From CAG-632 sp963626805 (GTDB lineage: Bacteria; Bacillota; Clostridia; Lachnospirales; Lachnospiraceae): a stretch of DNA of 64,000 nt. Under the pieces are notes generated by a model that made no database searches, was not told the DNA's origin, and was given only the letters and a program-made list of their open reading frames with translations. Within the stretch, counting starts at the first letter, position 1. The number at the start of each line of letters is the position of its first letter. The translations under genes and the position numbers were made by a program. Of the stretch, positions 44,036-53,364 are shown in pieces. The DNA lies in the NCBI GenBank assembly GCA_963626805.1, contig CAVFXS010000017.1, positions 1 to 64,000 of the forward strand, given 5' to 3'.

Positions 44036-45063
44036 ATCGACTGAAAGTCGGCAGATAGGAGTTGTTCTAGCTCGGCTTCATAATGCCGGACGTTCTCCGT
44101 ATCACCAAGTGCTTCATAGCATCGAATCAGTCCTTCGAGAGGAAGCTTATGTCCGTAGTTCAGAGATAGAACGCTGGTTGTCTCCCAGGTAGCATTATAA
44201 TACCATAAAACAGCCTCCGAGTAGTCTCTACAGTTTTCGTAGTATTGACCAAGACAGGTGCAGACCTCGGAGGCACCATCGCCGGTTGACAGGTTTTTCA
44301 GAGCCGGAGCCAGAAGTGCATGTGCATCCTGTCGGATGACGGCACATTTCGTCAGTACACATTGAACCGGAGCCAGAAGTTCTTCCGGTAATACATCCAT
44401 AGAAATCGTAAGGAAATAATCTTCTGCATTCAGAAAATCCATATCGCTTCCGGAAATGAATAATTCCTTGGCATACATGATGGTGAGGGAAGTGGACAAC
44501 TTGTGTCCATCCCGGATCAACGCCTGCAGATTGGCAAAATCTCTGGCACAGTGATTTTCGTGCGGTTTATGAATGATAGCAATCTCACTGTCATAAATGA
44601 TCGGGGCGGTACGAAGTGTTTCATGCAGAGGATCCTGCCAGTAAAATTCCCGGAGACGGCGTGCCAGCTTCGGACGATATTCCTTATCATAGTTATAGGT
44701 AGTACCAAATTCTAACTGATTGGTATAATACATCTGAACAATCTCAATCTCCGGCAGAAGAACCTTCTTCAGATCAAGAATCTTACGCTGATTTTCCTCA
44801 TCAATGATCTCGTCGGCATCTGCAATGTAAATGTAATCCATAGTTGCTTTGGAAAAAGAAAAATTCCGTGCGGCGGCAAAGTCGTTGCACCACTCAAAGT
44901 CATAGAGCTTGTCCGTATAGGCAGCAGCGATCTCTTTGGTCCGATCGGTAGAACCGGTATCTATAATGATGATCTCATCAGAGAAGCTTTTCACACAGTC
45001 CAGGCAGCGGGCAAGTACCCGCTCTTCATTTTTAACGATCATACAGGTGCTGATAGTGATCAT
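44032..45063 (-). CDS. Family 2 glycosyltransferase with helical repeat tail
   Basis: 343 residues. The GT-A catalytic domain spans residues 1-about 200: TISTCMIVKNEERVLARCLD, IIIDTGSTDRT, DYIYIADADEIID (DxD motif) and the Trp-rich acceptor loop (FYWQDPLHETL). The rest is alpha-helical with TPR-like pairs (GDGASEVCTCLGQYYENCRD, IRCYEALGDTENVRHYEAEL). Such SunS/TagGH-type GT2-TPR enzymes often glycosylate peptides or wall polymers; the acceptor is unknown. Strong AAGGGGG site. Possibly horizontally exchanged with other surface genes. Confidence 0.85.
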   Translation of the reverse strand: MITISTCMIVKNEERVLARCLDCVKSFSDEIIIIDTGSTDRTKEIAAAYTDKLYDFEWCNDFAAARNFSFSKATMDYIYIADADEIIDEENQRKILDLKKVLLPEIEIVQMYYTNQLEFGTTYNYDKEYRPKLARRLREFYWQDPLHETLRTAPIIYDSEIAIIHKPHENHCARDFANLQALIRDGHKLSTSLTIMYAKELFISGSDMDFLNAEDYFLTISMDVLPEELLAPVQCVLTKCAVIRQDAHALLAPALKNLSTGDGASEVCTCLGQYYENCRDYSEAVLWYYNATWETTSVLSLNYGHKLPLEGLIRCYEALGDTENVRHYEAELEQLLSADFQSI

Positions 45064-45168
45064 AGGATGTCCCCCTTTGCATAAATACTCAATATACTGT
45101 TATTGTAACACAGGGACAGGTGGACGTAAATGTGGGATTGCTGATATTGAAGAAAGGCATATTTTCCC

Positions 45169-45197
45169 TTTTCAAAGAGAAGGTATTGGTGTAAAAT
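45169..45197 (+). promoter_or_regulatory. Promoter of the unknown membrane protein gene
   Basis: TTTTCA (45169-45174), 17-base spacer, TAAAAT (45192-45197), 80 bases before the gene. Confidence 0.5.
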
Positions 45198-45276
45198 TAT
45201 AGAAAGTACTAACGCTTGGAGTGTCACCGAGCAGAAACAAATATAGCAAGAATCTATCAAAAAGGAGAAATGAGCA

Positions 45277-45912
45277 ATGAAAGACTTTTCTATCCCAATG
45301 GCCCTTGTGGATTATATACCGGTTATATTATTCGCAGCAGCGTCCGTAATTCTGATCAGAGACATGTACAACAAAATGAGCAAAGGAGCTTTTGCACTGT
45401 TTGCTGCCGGAAGCATTGACATAATCAGTGCAGGATTTTTGAAAGCCACATACAAGCTCCTTTACGCTCTTAATATCTGTGATTTTTCGAGGCTTAGTGA
45501 CATCTTCTTCCCGATGCAGTCACTTGGCTTCATTCTGGCGGGAATTGCCATCCTGGCTCTGCTCACTCACAGACAAGGTCAAAAGAGGCTGTGTGTTGTG
45601 GCTCCACCTATTTTCAATGGAACATTCATATTCATTATACTAATAATTTTAGGGCTTGGTCTTATGGATATTGGTCTTTGTATTATGGCAGTCAAATTGA
45701 AGAAGCATGGTTTAATTGCCCTTTTTGCAGTCTCTTTCGTCTGCTCACTTTGCATGGGATATCTTTCTTCTCATGACTTCGATCTGGCTATGATAAACTG
45801 GATAGCTGAAGCTGTTAATATTATCGGTCAGGGAACATTTCTTGTCGGTGCAATTATCATGCACAAAAATGGGTTTGCTGATCTGACTCTTAGAGAGGAA
45901 CAGATTTCATAA
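45277..45912 (+). CDS. Unknown multi-pass membrane protein
   Basis: 211 residues after an AAGGAG site. About six hydrophobic helices: YIPVILFAAASVILI, FALFAAGSIDIISAG, MQSLGFILAGIAILALL, GTFIFIILIILGLGLMDIGL, LIALFAVSFVCSLC and AEAVNIIGQGTFLVGAIIM. A conserved-looking acidic residue follows in several helices (DIISA, DIGLC). I do not recognise the family. It has its own promoter, and codon use (CTC, CTT, AGC-rich) looks slightly unlike neighbours. It sits between glycosyltransferase and dUTPase genes without clear functional linkage. Confidence 0.6.
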   Translation: MKDFSIPMALVDYIPVILFAAASVILIRDMYNKMSKGAFALFAAGSIDIISAGFLKATYKLLYALNICDFSRLSDIFFPMQSLGFILAGIAILALLTHRQGQKRLCVVAPPIFNGTFIFIILIILGLGLMDIGLCIMAVKLKKHGLIALFAVSFVCSLCMGYLSSHDFDLAMINWIAEAVNIIGQGTFLVGAIIMHKNGFADLTLREEQIS

Positions 45913-45965
45913 GAGAAAAAGCTGTCAAAGCATTACAATTAATTGATAAGAAGATGGAGGTCATT

Positions 45966-46406
45966 ATGGAACAGGTAACATTACAGATTCAGTATTTAAA
46001 TGATACGATTACACGGTTGGAGTATATTGACGGGAAATCCGACTGGATCGATCTGCGGGCAGCAGAACGGGTAGAGATGAATGCCGGAGAGTTCCGTCTG
46101 ATTCATTTAGGTGTAGCGATCAAACTGCCGGAAGGATATGAGGCACATATTGTGCCACGGAGCAGTACCTTTAAGAACTTTGGAATCATTCAGACCAATT
46201 CAATGGGAATTATTGATGAAAGCTATTGTGGTCCGAATGACTGGTACCGGTTCCCGGCACTGGCAATGCGGGATACCGTGATCGAGGTGAATGACCGGAT
46301 CTGTCAGTTCCGGATCGAGAAGCATCAGCCACAGGTGGTATTTGAAGAAGTGAAGGAGCTGTCGGGACAGGATCGGGGTGGCTTTGGAACTACCGGCGTT
46401 CAGTAG
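45966..46406 (+). CDS. dut: dUTPase
   Basis: 146 residues from the ATG 5 bases after GGAGG. It hydrolyses dUTP to dUMP, keeping uracil out of DNA. The trimeric-family motifs are visible: motif 1 WIDLRAAE, motif 2 VPRSSTFKNFGIIQTNSMGIID (motif 3 with GIIDESYCG), motif 4 RICQFRI, and the C-terminal motif 5 GQDRGGFGTTG. The insertion ESYCGPNDWYRF marks it as a long clostridial variant. Confidence 0.9.
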   Translation: MEQVTLQIQYLNDTITRLEYIDGKSDWIDLRAAERVEMNAGEFRLIHLGVAIKLPEGYEAHIVPRSSTFKNFGIIQTNSMGIIDESYCGPNDWYRFPALAMRDTVIEVNDRICQFRIEKHQPQVVFEEVKELSGQDRGGFGTTGVQ

Positions 46407-46457
46407 GTGGCTCATTGCAGAATATCTAAAAACAAAATTAAATAATCAGCAGAAATC

Positions 46458-46486
46458 TTGCATTGTTTTCGTGGTTGGTGTAGAGT
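46458..46486 (+). promoter_or_regulatory. Promoter of the DUF308 gene
   Basis: TTGCAT (46458-46463), 17-base spacer, TAGAGT (46481-46486). Confidence 0.55.
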
Positions 46487-46540
46487 ATGGGAACAATGTA
46501 ACAATCCTGACGGGCTTTGAATGAGATGGAGGTATGAGTG

Positions 46541-47131
46541 ATGAATCCGGATAAGTCAATCAAAAAAGCAAAAGAGAACCTGATTATTTCTTCGGTCATA
46601 TTGTGTGTGGCCGGAATTGTATTTATGGTATTTTCCGGGACGATGGTAAACCTGGTCGGATGGATACTTGGTAGTGTATTCTGTGTGATCGGCGTGGTGA
46701 AGCTGATCGGATATATCCGTAGTCGGTTGCAGACATCGGATCTGGTGTTCAGTATTATCTGTATTATAATCGGAGGATTGCTGTTCGCACATCCGAATTG
46801 GGTGATGTCATTATTGTCCATTATTATCGGTATTTATGTGCTGGCAGAAGGGGCTCTTAAGATTAAGGTTTCCGTGGATGCGAAGAAGCAGCAGGCAAGA
46901 GGCTGGTGGGCGCTTTTGATCTTTGCATTGATCAGTGTCGCTATCGGTGTACTTCTGGTATTTAATCCGTTTGGAATCAGTAAGGCATTTATGTTTATGG
47001 TAGGTCTGGCATTGCTGCTGGGCGGCGTACAGAATATTATTCATGGAATCTATACGGAAAAGATCTTAAATGAGATGAACCAGGATATCATTGATATGGA
47101 TGAATATATGGAGAATAACAAGCAGTTATAA
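46541..47131 (+). CDS. DUF308/HdeD-family membrane protein
   Basis: 196 residues from the ATG after GGAGGT (the GTG one codon earlier is also possible). Six short membrane helices in two related halves, each with a Gly-rich turn (VLCVAGIVFMVFSGTM, VFSIICIIIGGLLFAHPNW, LISVAIGVLLVFNPFG, FMVGLALLLGGVQNI). HdeD proteins are linked to acid stress in Enterobacteria; in Clostridia the role is unknown. Confidence 0.85.
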   Translation: MNPDKSIKKAKENLIISSVILCVAGIVFMVFSGTMVNLVGWILGSVFCVIGVVKLIGYIRSRLQTSDLVFSIICIIIGGLLFAHPNWVMSLLSIIIGIYVLAEGALKIKVSVDAKKQQARGWWALLIFALISVAIGVLLVFNPFGISKAFMFMVGLALLLGGVQNIIHGIYTEKILNEMNQDIIDMDEYMENNKQL

Positions 47132-47181
47132 GAAGCTTCGGAAAGGCAATTGTGTAGAAATTGTGAAATTGCGGAAACGGC

Positions 47182-47209
47182 TTGACAATTGAAAATGGTA
47201 TGTTAAAAT
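47182..47209 (+). promoter_or_regulatory. Sigma-A promoter of the MarR-ABC exporter operon
   Basis: TTGACA (47182-47187), 16-base spacer, TAAAAT (47204-47209). Confidence 0.75.
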
Positions 47210-47212
47210 ATG

Positions 47213-47261
47213 GTTCGGAATCAAACAGTTCGCGTGTGAACAATTCGATTCCGAACTTTTT
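47213..47261 (+). terminator. Leader hairpin with U tract, possible attenuator or MarR operator
   Basis: Outer stem GTTCGGAATC (47213-47222) with GATTCCGAAC (47247-47256), enclosing an inner hairpin GTTC-GCGTGT-GAAC (47228-47241), followed by TTTTT. It lies at the transcription start and 50 bases before the marR gene. As DNA, either palindrome could be the operator; as RNA it could terminate. The function is not settled. Confidence 0.5.
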
Positions 47262-47307
47262 ACATGGAGTTTATTGCAGTGCGAACGAATGGAAAGGAGA
47301 CAGATCG

Positions 47308-47787
47308 ATGGAGAAGTATATAAGAGAACCGGACTGTCTGGGAAATATGGTAATTATATTGTCAAATCAGCTGAAGCATTATCTTCACCGTGCAGCGGAG
47401 GAGGAGGGAATCAGCGGTTCACAGAGCCGGATCCTGCATTTTCTGGCACTGGAGTCAGAGGAGCGGGATGTGTACCAGAAGGATGTTGAGGATTTCTTCT
47501 GCCTCAGACGGTCAACGGTGACACAGAATCTTCAGAGCATGGAGAAGAACGGACTGATTACCAGATCCAGTGTGACGAGTGATGCCCGGTTGAAAAAGCT
47601 GGTGTTAACGGAGCAGGGCATGGAGCTGGAGCGACGGATCCACAACCGGGTACAGGATATGGAGCGAATGCTCAGCGAGGATCTGACCCGGGCGGAACGG
47701 GAGGAGTTCCAGTCGGTTCTGATAAAAATGAGCCGGAAAATGGAAACACTTGGAATGAACGGGAAAGGAGATAAATGCGGATGTTAA
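47308..47787 (+). CDS. MarR-family transcriptional regulator
   Basis: 159 residues from the ATG after AAGGAGA (an open frame extends 42 codons upstream without a site). The winged helix is typical: GISGSQSRILHFLALE, VYQKDVEDFFCLRRSTVTQN, LQSMEKNGLITRSSVTSDARLKKLVLTEQG. It is translationally coupled to a two-gene ABC exporter (overlap 13 bases), which it most likely represses, as known for similar clostridial/streptococcal operons. Confidence 0.92.
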   Translation: MEKYIREPDCLGNMVIILSNQLKHYLHRAAEEEGISGSQSRILHFLALESEERDVYQKDVEDFFCLRRSTVTQNLQSMEKNGLITRSSVTSDARLKKLVLTEQGMELERRIHNRVQDMERMLSEDLTRAEREEFQSVLIKMSRKMETLGMNGKGDKCGC

Positions 47788-49532
47788 AAACAATATTAAA
47801 GCAGGTAAAGGAATTTAAAAAGTCCTCCATTGCAACTCCCTGCTATATGCTGGTAGAAGTATTGATGGAGACGGTGGTTCCGCTTCTGATGGCATCGATC
47901 ATTGATGACGGTGTGAATGTACCGGGCGGTAATATCCGACATATCTGTATTGTCGGACTCTGGATGATCCTGGCAGCGGCAGTCGGACTGGTCGCGGGTA
48001 TTCTGGGCGGCAAATATGGTGCCTATGCCTCAGCCGGACTGGCACGGAATCTCAGGAAATCCATGTTTGCAAACATTCAGACCTTTTCGTTTTCAAACAT
48101 TGATAAATACAGTACGGCCGGACTGGTAACGAGACTGACTACGGATGTGACAAATGTGCAGAACGCATACATGATGGTGCTCCGGATGGGTACCAGAGCG
48201 ACAGCAAGTCTGATCTGTGCAATGGCTGCAGCATTTCTGGTAAATGCCAGAGTAGCTACCGTATATCTGATTGCAGTCATTTTCCTGGGAGGAATCCTGG
48301 CATTGATCATTTCGCTGGCCATGAAGTATTTCAATGAAGTGTTCCGGAAATATGATGACCTGAATGCCAGTGTGCAGGAGAATGTATCCGGCATTCGTGT
48401 GGTAAAGGCATATGTCAGAGAAGAATATGAGACAAATAAATTTGCACAGGCAAGTGCGAAGGTTTACAACATGTTTGTGAAAGCGGAAAGTGTGATTGCT
48501 TTTAATATGCCGGTTATGATGCTTGCGGTATATGCCTGCATTCTGATCATCAGCTGGCTGGGAGCCCATATGATCGTAGGCGGCAGCCTGACAACCGGTG
48601 ACCTGATGAGCCTTCTGACTTACTGCATGAATATTCTGATGAGCCTGATGATGCTCTCCATGGCGTTTGTTATGATCAGTATGAGTACCGCCAGTGTGGA
48701 ACGTATCTCAGAGGTCTTAAATGAGACCAGTGATCTGCAGAACCCGGAGCAGCCGGTTCTGGAGGTATCGGATGGCAGTGTGGAGTTTCGAAATGTGAAC
48801 TTCCGGTATAAGCAGGATGCGGAAGGGTATGTATTAAAGAATATTAATTTAAGTATTAAGTCCGGTGAAACTCTTGGAATTATCGGCGGTACCGGAAGTG
48901 CGAAGACCAGTCTGGTCAATCTGATCAGCCGTTTGTATGATGTGACGGATGGCAGCGTACTGGTAGGCGGACGGGACGTCCGGGAGTATGACATGGAGAC
49001 ACTGCGAAATCAGGTATCGGTAGTGCTTCAGAAGAATACGCTTTTTAGCGGAACGATTTATGAGAACTTAAGATGGGGCGATAAGAATGCGACCGACGAG
49101 GAATGTCAGCGGGTCTGCAGACTTGCCTGTGCGGATGAGTTCATAGAGCGTTTCCCGGAGAAATACAATACGTATATTGAACAGGGCGGTGCGAACGTAT
49201 CCGGTGGACAGAAGCAGCGGCTTTGTATCGCAAGAGCTCTGTTAAAGAAACCGAAGATCCTGATTCTGGATGATTCGACCAGTGCCGTGGATACTGCGAC
49301 CGATGCTAAGATCCGCCGGGCATTTGCGGAGGAGATCCCGGATACGACCAAGATCATAATTGCACAGCGAATTTCCAGTGTGCAGCAGGCGGACCGGATT
49401 GCGGTTATGAATGAGGGACAGCTGGAGGCTGTCGGCACTCATGAGGAGCTTTTAAAATCCTGTGAGATCTATCGGGAAGTGTATGAATCACAGACCAAGG
49501 GAACCGGTGACTTTGATGAAGAAGTAGGATAG
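47775..49532 (+). CDS. ABC exporter half-transporter, degenerate ATP site partner
   Basis: 585 residues. A six-helix exporter domain is followed by an NBD with Walker A GGTGSAKTS, signature NVSGGQKQR, but Walker B ILILDDSTSAVD with Asp instead of catalytic Glu, and H loop IIIAQRISS with Gln for His. Paired with the next protein it makes a heterodimer with one degenerate site, as in BmrC/BmrD or TM287/TM288. The start overlaps the MarR gene. Likely exports drugs, peptides or lipids. Confidence 0.93.
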   Translation: MRMLKTILKQVKEFKKSSIATPCYMLVEVLMETVVPLLMASIIDDGVNVPGGNIRHICIVGLWMILAAAVGLVAGILGGKYGAYASAGLARNLRKSMFANIQTFSFSNIDKYSTAGLVTRLTTDVTNVQNAYMMVLRMGTRATASLICAMAAAFLVNARVATVYLIAVIFLGGILALIISLAMKYFNEVFRKYDDLNASVQENVSGIRVVKAYVREEYETNKFAQASAKVYNMFVKAESVIAFNMPVMMLAVYACILIISWLGAHMIVGGSLTTGDLMSLLTYCMNILMSLMMLSMAFVMISMSTASVERISEVLNETSDLQNPEQPVLEVSDGSVEFRNVNFRYKQDAEGYVLKNINLSIKSGETLGIIGGTGSAKTSLVNLISRLYDVTDGSVLVGGRDVREYDMETLRNQVSVVLQKNTLFSGTIYENLRWGDKNATDEECQRVCRLACADEFIERFPEKYNTYIEQGGANVSGGQKQRLCIARALLKKPKILILDDSTSAVDTATDAKIRRAFAEEIPDTTKIIIAQRISSVQQADRIAVMNEGQLEAVGTHEELLKSCEIYREVYESQTKGTGDFDEEVG

Positions 49533-49545
49533 GAGGAATGCAGAT

Positions 49546-51438
49546 ATGAAGGCAAAGAAGAAAGCAGGCATGCAGCCACCACAGAATGCCGGTAAGATCC
49601 TGAAACGGCTGACTGGTGTATTGATGAAGCATTATGGTGTGCATCTGGTTATTGTGGCAATCTGCATTATTATAAATGTATTGGCAAATGTTCAGGGAAC
49701 GATGTTTATGCAGACGCTGATTGATGATTTTATCAGCCCGTTACTGCAGGCAGAGGTGCCGGATTTCCAGCCGCTGTTGCATCAGCTGATCCGGGTAGCA
49801 TGCTTCTATGCGGTCGGTATCGGAGCAGCCTATGCATATAACCGGATCATGGTTAATGTGACACAGGGCACCCTGAAATATTTCCGGGATGCAATGTTTG
49901 AGAAGATGGAAACCCTGCCGATCAAGTATTTTGACACGCATGCACATGGAGATATCATGTCGATTTATACGAATGATACCGATACGCTTCGTCAGATGAT
50001 CAGTCAGGCAATGCCGCAGTTTTTCTCCAGTGCGATCACGATCATCAGTACGGTGGTCTGCATGGTTATGTTAAATATTCCGCTGACTCTGCTGACATTT
50101 GTTATGGTAGGCATTATGCTGGTATTTACGAAGAAGTACAGCAGCCTGTCCGGAAAGTATTTTATCGCGCAGCAGAAGGATATCGGTAATCTGAACGGTT
50201 ATATCGAGGAAATGATGGAGGGCCAGAAGGTAGTTAAGGTATTCTGCCACGAAGAGGCGAATGAGGAGCGGTTTAATCAGTTGAATGACCAGCTGTTTGA
50301 CAGCGCTTATCAGGCCAATAATTTCTCCAACCGCTTAGGTCCGATTAATGCACAGATCGGCAATATCAGCTATGTATTCTGTGCGATTGTCGGCGGTATT
50401 CTGGCAATCGGCAATATCGGCGGGTTCACGCTGGGTGGACTGGCAAGCTTTCTGACCTTTAACAAGAGCTTTAATATGCCGATCAATCAGATCAGTATGC
50501 AGATCAATTCCATCGTCATGGCTATGGCGGGTGCAGAAAGAATCTTCAAGCTGCTGGATGAGGAGCCGGAGGTAGACGAAGGCTATGTAACCCTGGTAAA
50601 TGCGAAAGAGCAGGACGGTACTCTGGTGCCGTGCAAGGAACGGACCGGCATGTGGGCCTGGGAGCATCAGCATCAGAATGGAGATGCGACAACCTATGTA
50701 CCGTTGAAGGGTGATGTGGTGTTTGATGATGTAGACTTCGGATACAATAATGAGAAAATCGTACTTCATAATGTGACACTGTTTGCAGAGCCGGGACAGA
50801 AGATCGCGTTTGTAGGCTCGACCGGAGCCGGTAAGACAACGATCACGAATCTGATCAACCGGTTTTATGATATTCAGGATGGTAAGATCCGATATGACGG
50901 CATTAATATCAATAAGATAAAGAAGGCGGATTTAAGACACTCACTCGGAATTGTATTACAGGATACACATCTGTTTACTATGACTGTGCGGGAGAATATT
51001 CGGTACGGAAGACTGGATGCGACCGATGAAGAGGTAGTGGCAGCGGCGAAGCTGGCGAATGCGGATGGATTTATCCGGAGATTGCCGAAGGGCTATGATA
51101 CCGTTCTGACCGGAGACGGTGCGAACCTAAGTCAGGGACAGCGGCAGCTGCTGGCGATCGCACGGGCAGCCATTGCGGATCCTCCGGTTCTGATCCTGGA
51201 TGAGGCGACCAGCTCCATTGATACCAGAACAGAGAAGCTGGTTCAGGATGGTATGGATAAATTAATGTCCGGCAGAACCACATTTGTAATTGCACACAGA
51301 CTATCGACAATTCAGAACAGTGATTGTATTATGGTACTGGAGCAGGGACGGATTATTGAACGGGGCAACCATGAGGAGCTGTTAAAGCAGCAGGGCCGTT
51401 ACTACCAGCTCTATACCGGAAATGCGGTATTATCATAG
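49546..51438 (+). CDS. ABC exporter half-transporter, catalytic partner
   Basis: 630 residues, about 45 longer than its partner. The NBD has Walker A GSTGAGKTT, Walker B VLILDEATSSID with Glu, H loop FVIAHRLST, but signature NLSQGQRQL (Gln for Gly). Thus the canonical site is built from this Walker A/B and the intact signature of the partner. A stretch at residues about 345-385 between the membrane domain and NBD (KEQDGTLVPCKERTGMWAWE) is an insertion. Forms the transporter with the preceding gene (13-base gap). Confidence 0.93.
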   Translation: MKAKKKAGMQPPQNAGKILKRLTGVLMKHYGVHLVIVAICIIINVLANVQGTMFMQTLIDDFISPLLQAEVPDFQPLLHQLIRVACFYAVGIGAAYAYNRIMVNVTQGTLKYFRDAMFEKMETLPIKYFDTHAHGDIMSIYTNDTDTLRQMISQAMPQFFSSAITIISTVVCMVMLNIPLTLLTFVMVGIMLVFTKKYSSLSGKYFIAQQKDIGNLNGYIEEMMEGQKVVKVFCHEEANEERFNQLNDQLFDSAYQANNFSNRLGPINAQIGNISYVFCAIVGGILAIGNIGGFTLGGLASFLTFNKSFNMPINQISMQINSIVMAMAGAERIFKLLDEEPEVDEGYVTLVNAKEQDGTLVPCKERTGMWAWEHQHQNGDATTYVPLKGDVVFDDVDFGYNNEKIVLHNVTLFAEPGQKIAFVGSTGAGKTTITNLINRFYDIQDGKIRYDGININKIKKADLRHSLGIVLQDTHLFTMTVRENIRYGRLDATDEEVVAAAKLANADGFIRRLPKGYDTVLTGDGANLSQGQRQLLAIARAAIADPPVLILDEATSSIDTRTEKLVQDGMDKLMSGRTTFVIAHRLSTIQNSDCIMVLEQGRIIERGNHEELLKQQGRYYQLYTGNAVLS

Positions 51439-51463
51439 GAAGGATTGCAGGAGGAAGACAGGC

Positions 51464-52447
51464 ATGTCATTGAAATTTGGAATTATAGGAACCGGACATA
51501 TGGCAGAACGGATGGCAGCTACCGTGCGGCAGATGAAGCAGGTAGAGCTTTATGCCGTTGTATCCAGAACGGAAGAGAAGGCGAAGAGCTTTGCAGAGAA
51601 ATACGGAGCTACGGTACATTATGGCAGTTATGAGGCGTTAATTCAGGATGAACAGGTGGAGCTGGTTTATATTGCAACACCGAATCATCTGCACTATTCA
51701 CAGGCAAGAGCCTGCATTCTGGCGGAGAAGCCGGTACTGCTGGAGAAGCCGTTTGCATTAAATGAGCAGCAGGCACAGGCACTGATCGATCTGGCAGAGA
51801 TGCATCAGGTATTCTTGTGCGAGGCAATGTGGGTACGATTTATGCCGCTGATGTACCAGCTGAAGAAGACCCTGGAAAAGGGCGCCATTGGTGAGGTGAC
51901 ATCGGTGATCGCGGATATCGGCTATGATCTGAAGGATAAGAGCCGGGTGAATCGTCTGGATATGGGCGGTGGTGCGCTGCTGGATATCGGAGTCTATCCG
52001 ATCACATTTGCACTGCAGATTCTGGGACGGGAGATTGATAATATCTCGACCTCCATGGTTCGGATGAATTCCGGTGTGGACGCACAGGAATTTATAAATC
52101 TGGTGTATGAGAACGGTGCAATTGCGGGGCTGTACTCCACAATGTTATCCAATACGGATAAGCAGGGAAAGATTTACGGAACCGACGGTTATGTGCTGGT
52201 GAAGGATATCAATAATTATCAGTCCTATGAAGTATATGATTCAGAGGGAAACTGTCTGGAACAGTCGGAGCGACCGGAGCAGATCAGCGGGCTGGAGTAT
52301 GAGGTAGAGGCCTGCGTACATGCGATTCAGGCGAAGAAGCTGGAATGTCCGCAGATGACACATGCAGATACCCTGTTTATGATGCGGATCCTGGATACTG
52401 TGAGAAGAACCTGGGATATGAAGTTCCCTCAGGAGGAGACTGTATAG
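51464..52447 (+). CDS. Gfo/Idh/MocA-family oxidoreductase
   Basis: 327 residues from the ATG after AGGAGG. The N-terminal Rossmann fold (FGIIGTGHMAERMAATVRQM) and the Lys in LLEKPFALN (EKP motif) are typical NAD(P)-dependent sugar or cyclitol dehydrogenase hallmarks. The C-terminal domain carries the GGGALLDIGVYPI signature. The substrate is unknown. It follows the ABC genes by 25 bases and may share their transcript. The 3' end overlaps the convergent SGNH gene by 19 bases. Confidence 0.88.
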   Translation: MSLKFGIIGTGHMAERMAATVRQMKQVELYAVVSRTEEKAKSFAEKYGATVHYGSYEALIQDEQVELVYIATPNHLHYSQARACILAEKPVLLEKPFALNEQQAQALIDLAEMHQVFLCEAMWVRFMPLMYQLKKTLEKGAIGEVTSVIADIGYDLKDKSRVNRLDMGGGALLDIGVYPITFALQILGREIDNISTSMVRMNSGVDAQEFINLVYENGAIAGLYSTMLSNTDKQGKIYGTDGYVLVKDINNYQSYEVYDSEGNCLEQSERPEQISGLEYEVEACVHAIQAKKLECPQMTHADTLFMMRILDTVRRTWDMKFPQEETV

Positions 52448-53184
52448 ATGCCGGAACCATCCCCGATGGATTCCTCAATCTGATCTAAAATAAAATCGTA
52501 TAGTTTCTGATAGGTGGCTGCATTGTAATGCAGGCCATCGGAGCTGGAAAAGCCGGTATCCAACAGAAAATGATACGTATCGATATAATGAATGGGGAGT
52601 GCCCTGGCGGATGCCGGGGCACTTTCCGTATCCGGGAGAGCGGCATTGTAGGTTTCGCTCCAGGTAGCCATGGAGGCATTAAAGGCCTCTATCTGGGCAT
52701 TTGTGACGCTGGTACAGGGAGCACAGCAGGGATTCACAGAGATAATATAGATAGGACAGTCTTTCCAGCAGGTATTGGCATAGGTCTCATACAATGCCTG
52801 ATAGGCGGAGACATTTGCCAGATCATTGACACCCAGATTCAGGAGCAGGATCCGGGGCGTGGAGGAAGTTAAGTCAGATCGGATAGCGAACCAGGAATAA
52901 CCCTGACCCACTCTGGCAGTGAAGGAGGTATAGGACAGATTCGGTGTGTCAGAGGGGAGGGATTGCTGCATACCGACGGTCCGGGAGTCACCGATAAAAT
53001 GCAGGGGATAGTTTGGCGTATAGCGGATGGTTGTCCCATCGGAACGTTCGGGGACGGAACCGGTGGGGGTGACACGGGGCGCAGGCAGATAGGTGAAGGA
53101 TGCCGGGGCAAAGTCGGAGCCGGTACAGTAAAAACAAAGTACTGCTGCCAGAAGCAGGCAGGACCACAGATATCGTAAACGCAT
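52429..53184 (-). CDS. Secreted SGNH/GDSL-type hydrolase
   Basis: 251 residues. A signal peptide (MRLRYLWSCLLLAAVLCFYC) is followed by a Pro/Thr-rich linker (FTYLPAPRVTPTGSVPE). SGNH motifs are in order: FIGDSRTVG (block I, Ser), VGQGYSW (block II, Gly), LLNLGVNDL (block III, Asn) and SSDGLHYN (block V, Asp-His). It probably removes O-acyl groups from a wall polymer or glycan. GGAG lies 10 bases before the ATG. Confidence 0.85.
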   Translation of the reverse strand: MRLRYLWSCLLLAAVLCFYCTGSDFAPASFTYLPAPRVTPTGSVPERSDGTTIRYTPNYPLHFIGDSRTVGMQQSLPSDTPNLSYTSFTARVGQGYSWFAIRSDLTSSTPRILLLNLGVNDLANVSAYQALYETYANTCWKDCPIYIISVNPCCAPCTSVTNAQIEAFNASMATWSETYNAALPDTESAPASARALPIHYIDTYHFLLDTGFSSSDGLHYNAATYQKLYDFILDQIEESIGDGSGIYTVSS

Positions 53185-53364
53185 AAGTATATCACTCCAT
53201 TTCTATAGTGTTCCGGGAGAATTTGTCTCCTGTAATGATTCAGATAGGTTGTACCACAGGGAGCGTGCCGGTTTTGGCAGAAAACTGCCGGGAACGTTCG
53301 ACAGATAGGAAAAAATATGTTATTCTAAAGGATAACAATACTGGAAGTAGTAAGGGAGTACGGA

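Noticed and set aside
45216..45419. 67-codon plus-strand frame overlapping the unknown membrane protein start
   Set aside because: It overlaps in another frame a longer hydrophobic reading frame with a better placed AAGGAG; no recognisable content.
47182..47307. Upstream extension of the MarR gene
   Set aside because: It runs through the promoter and hairpin; the ATG at 47308 has AAGGAGA.
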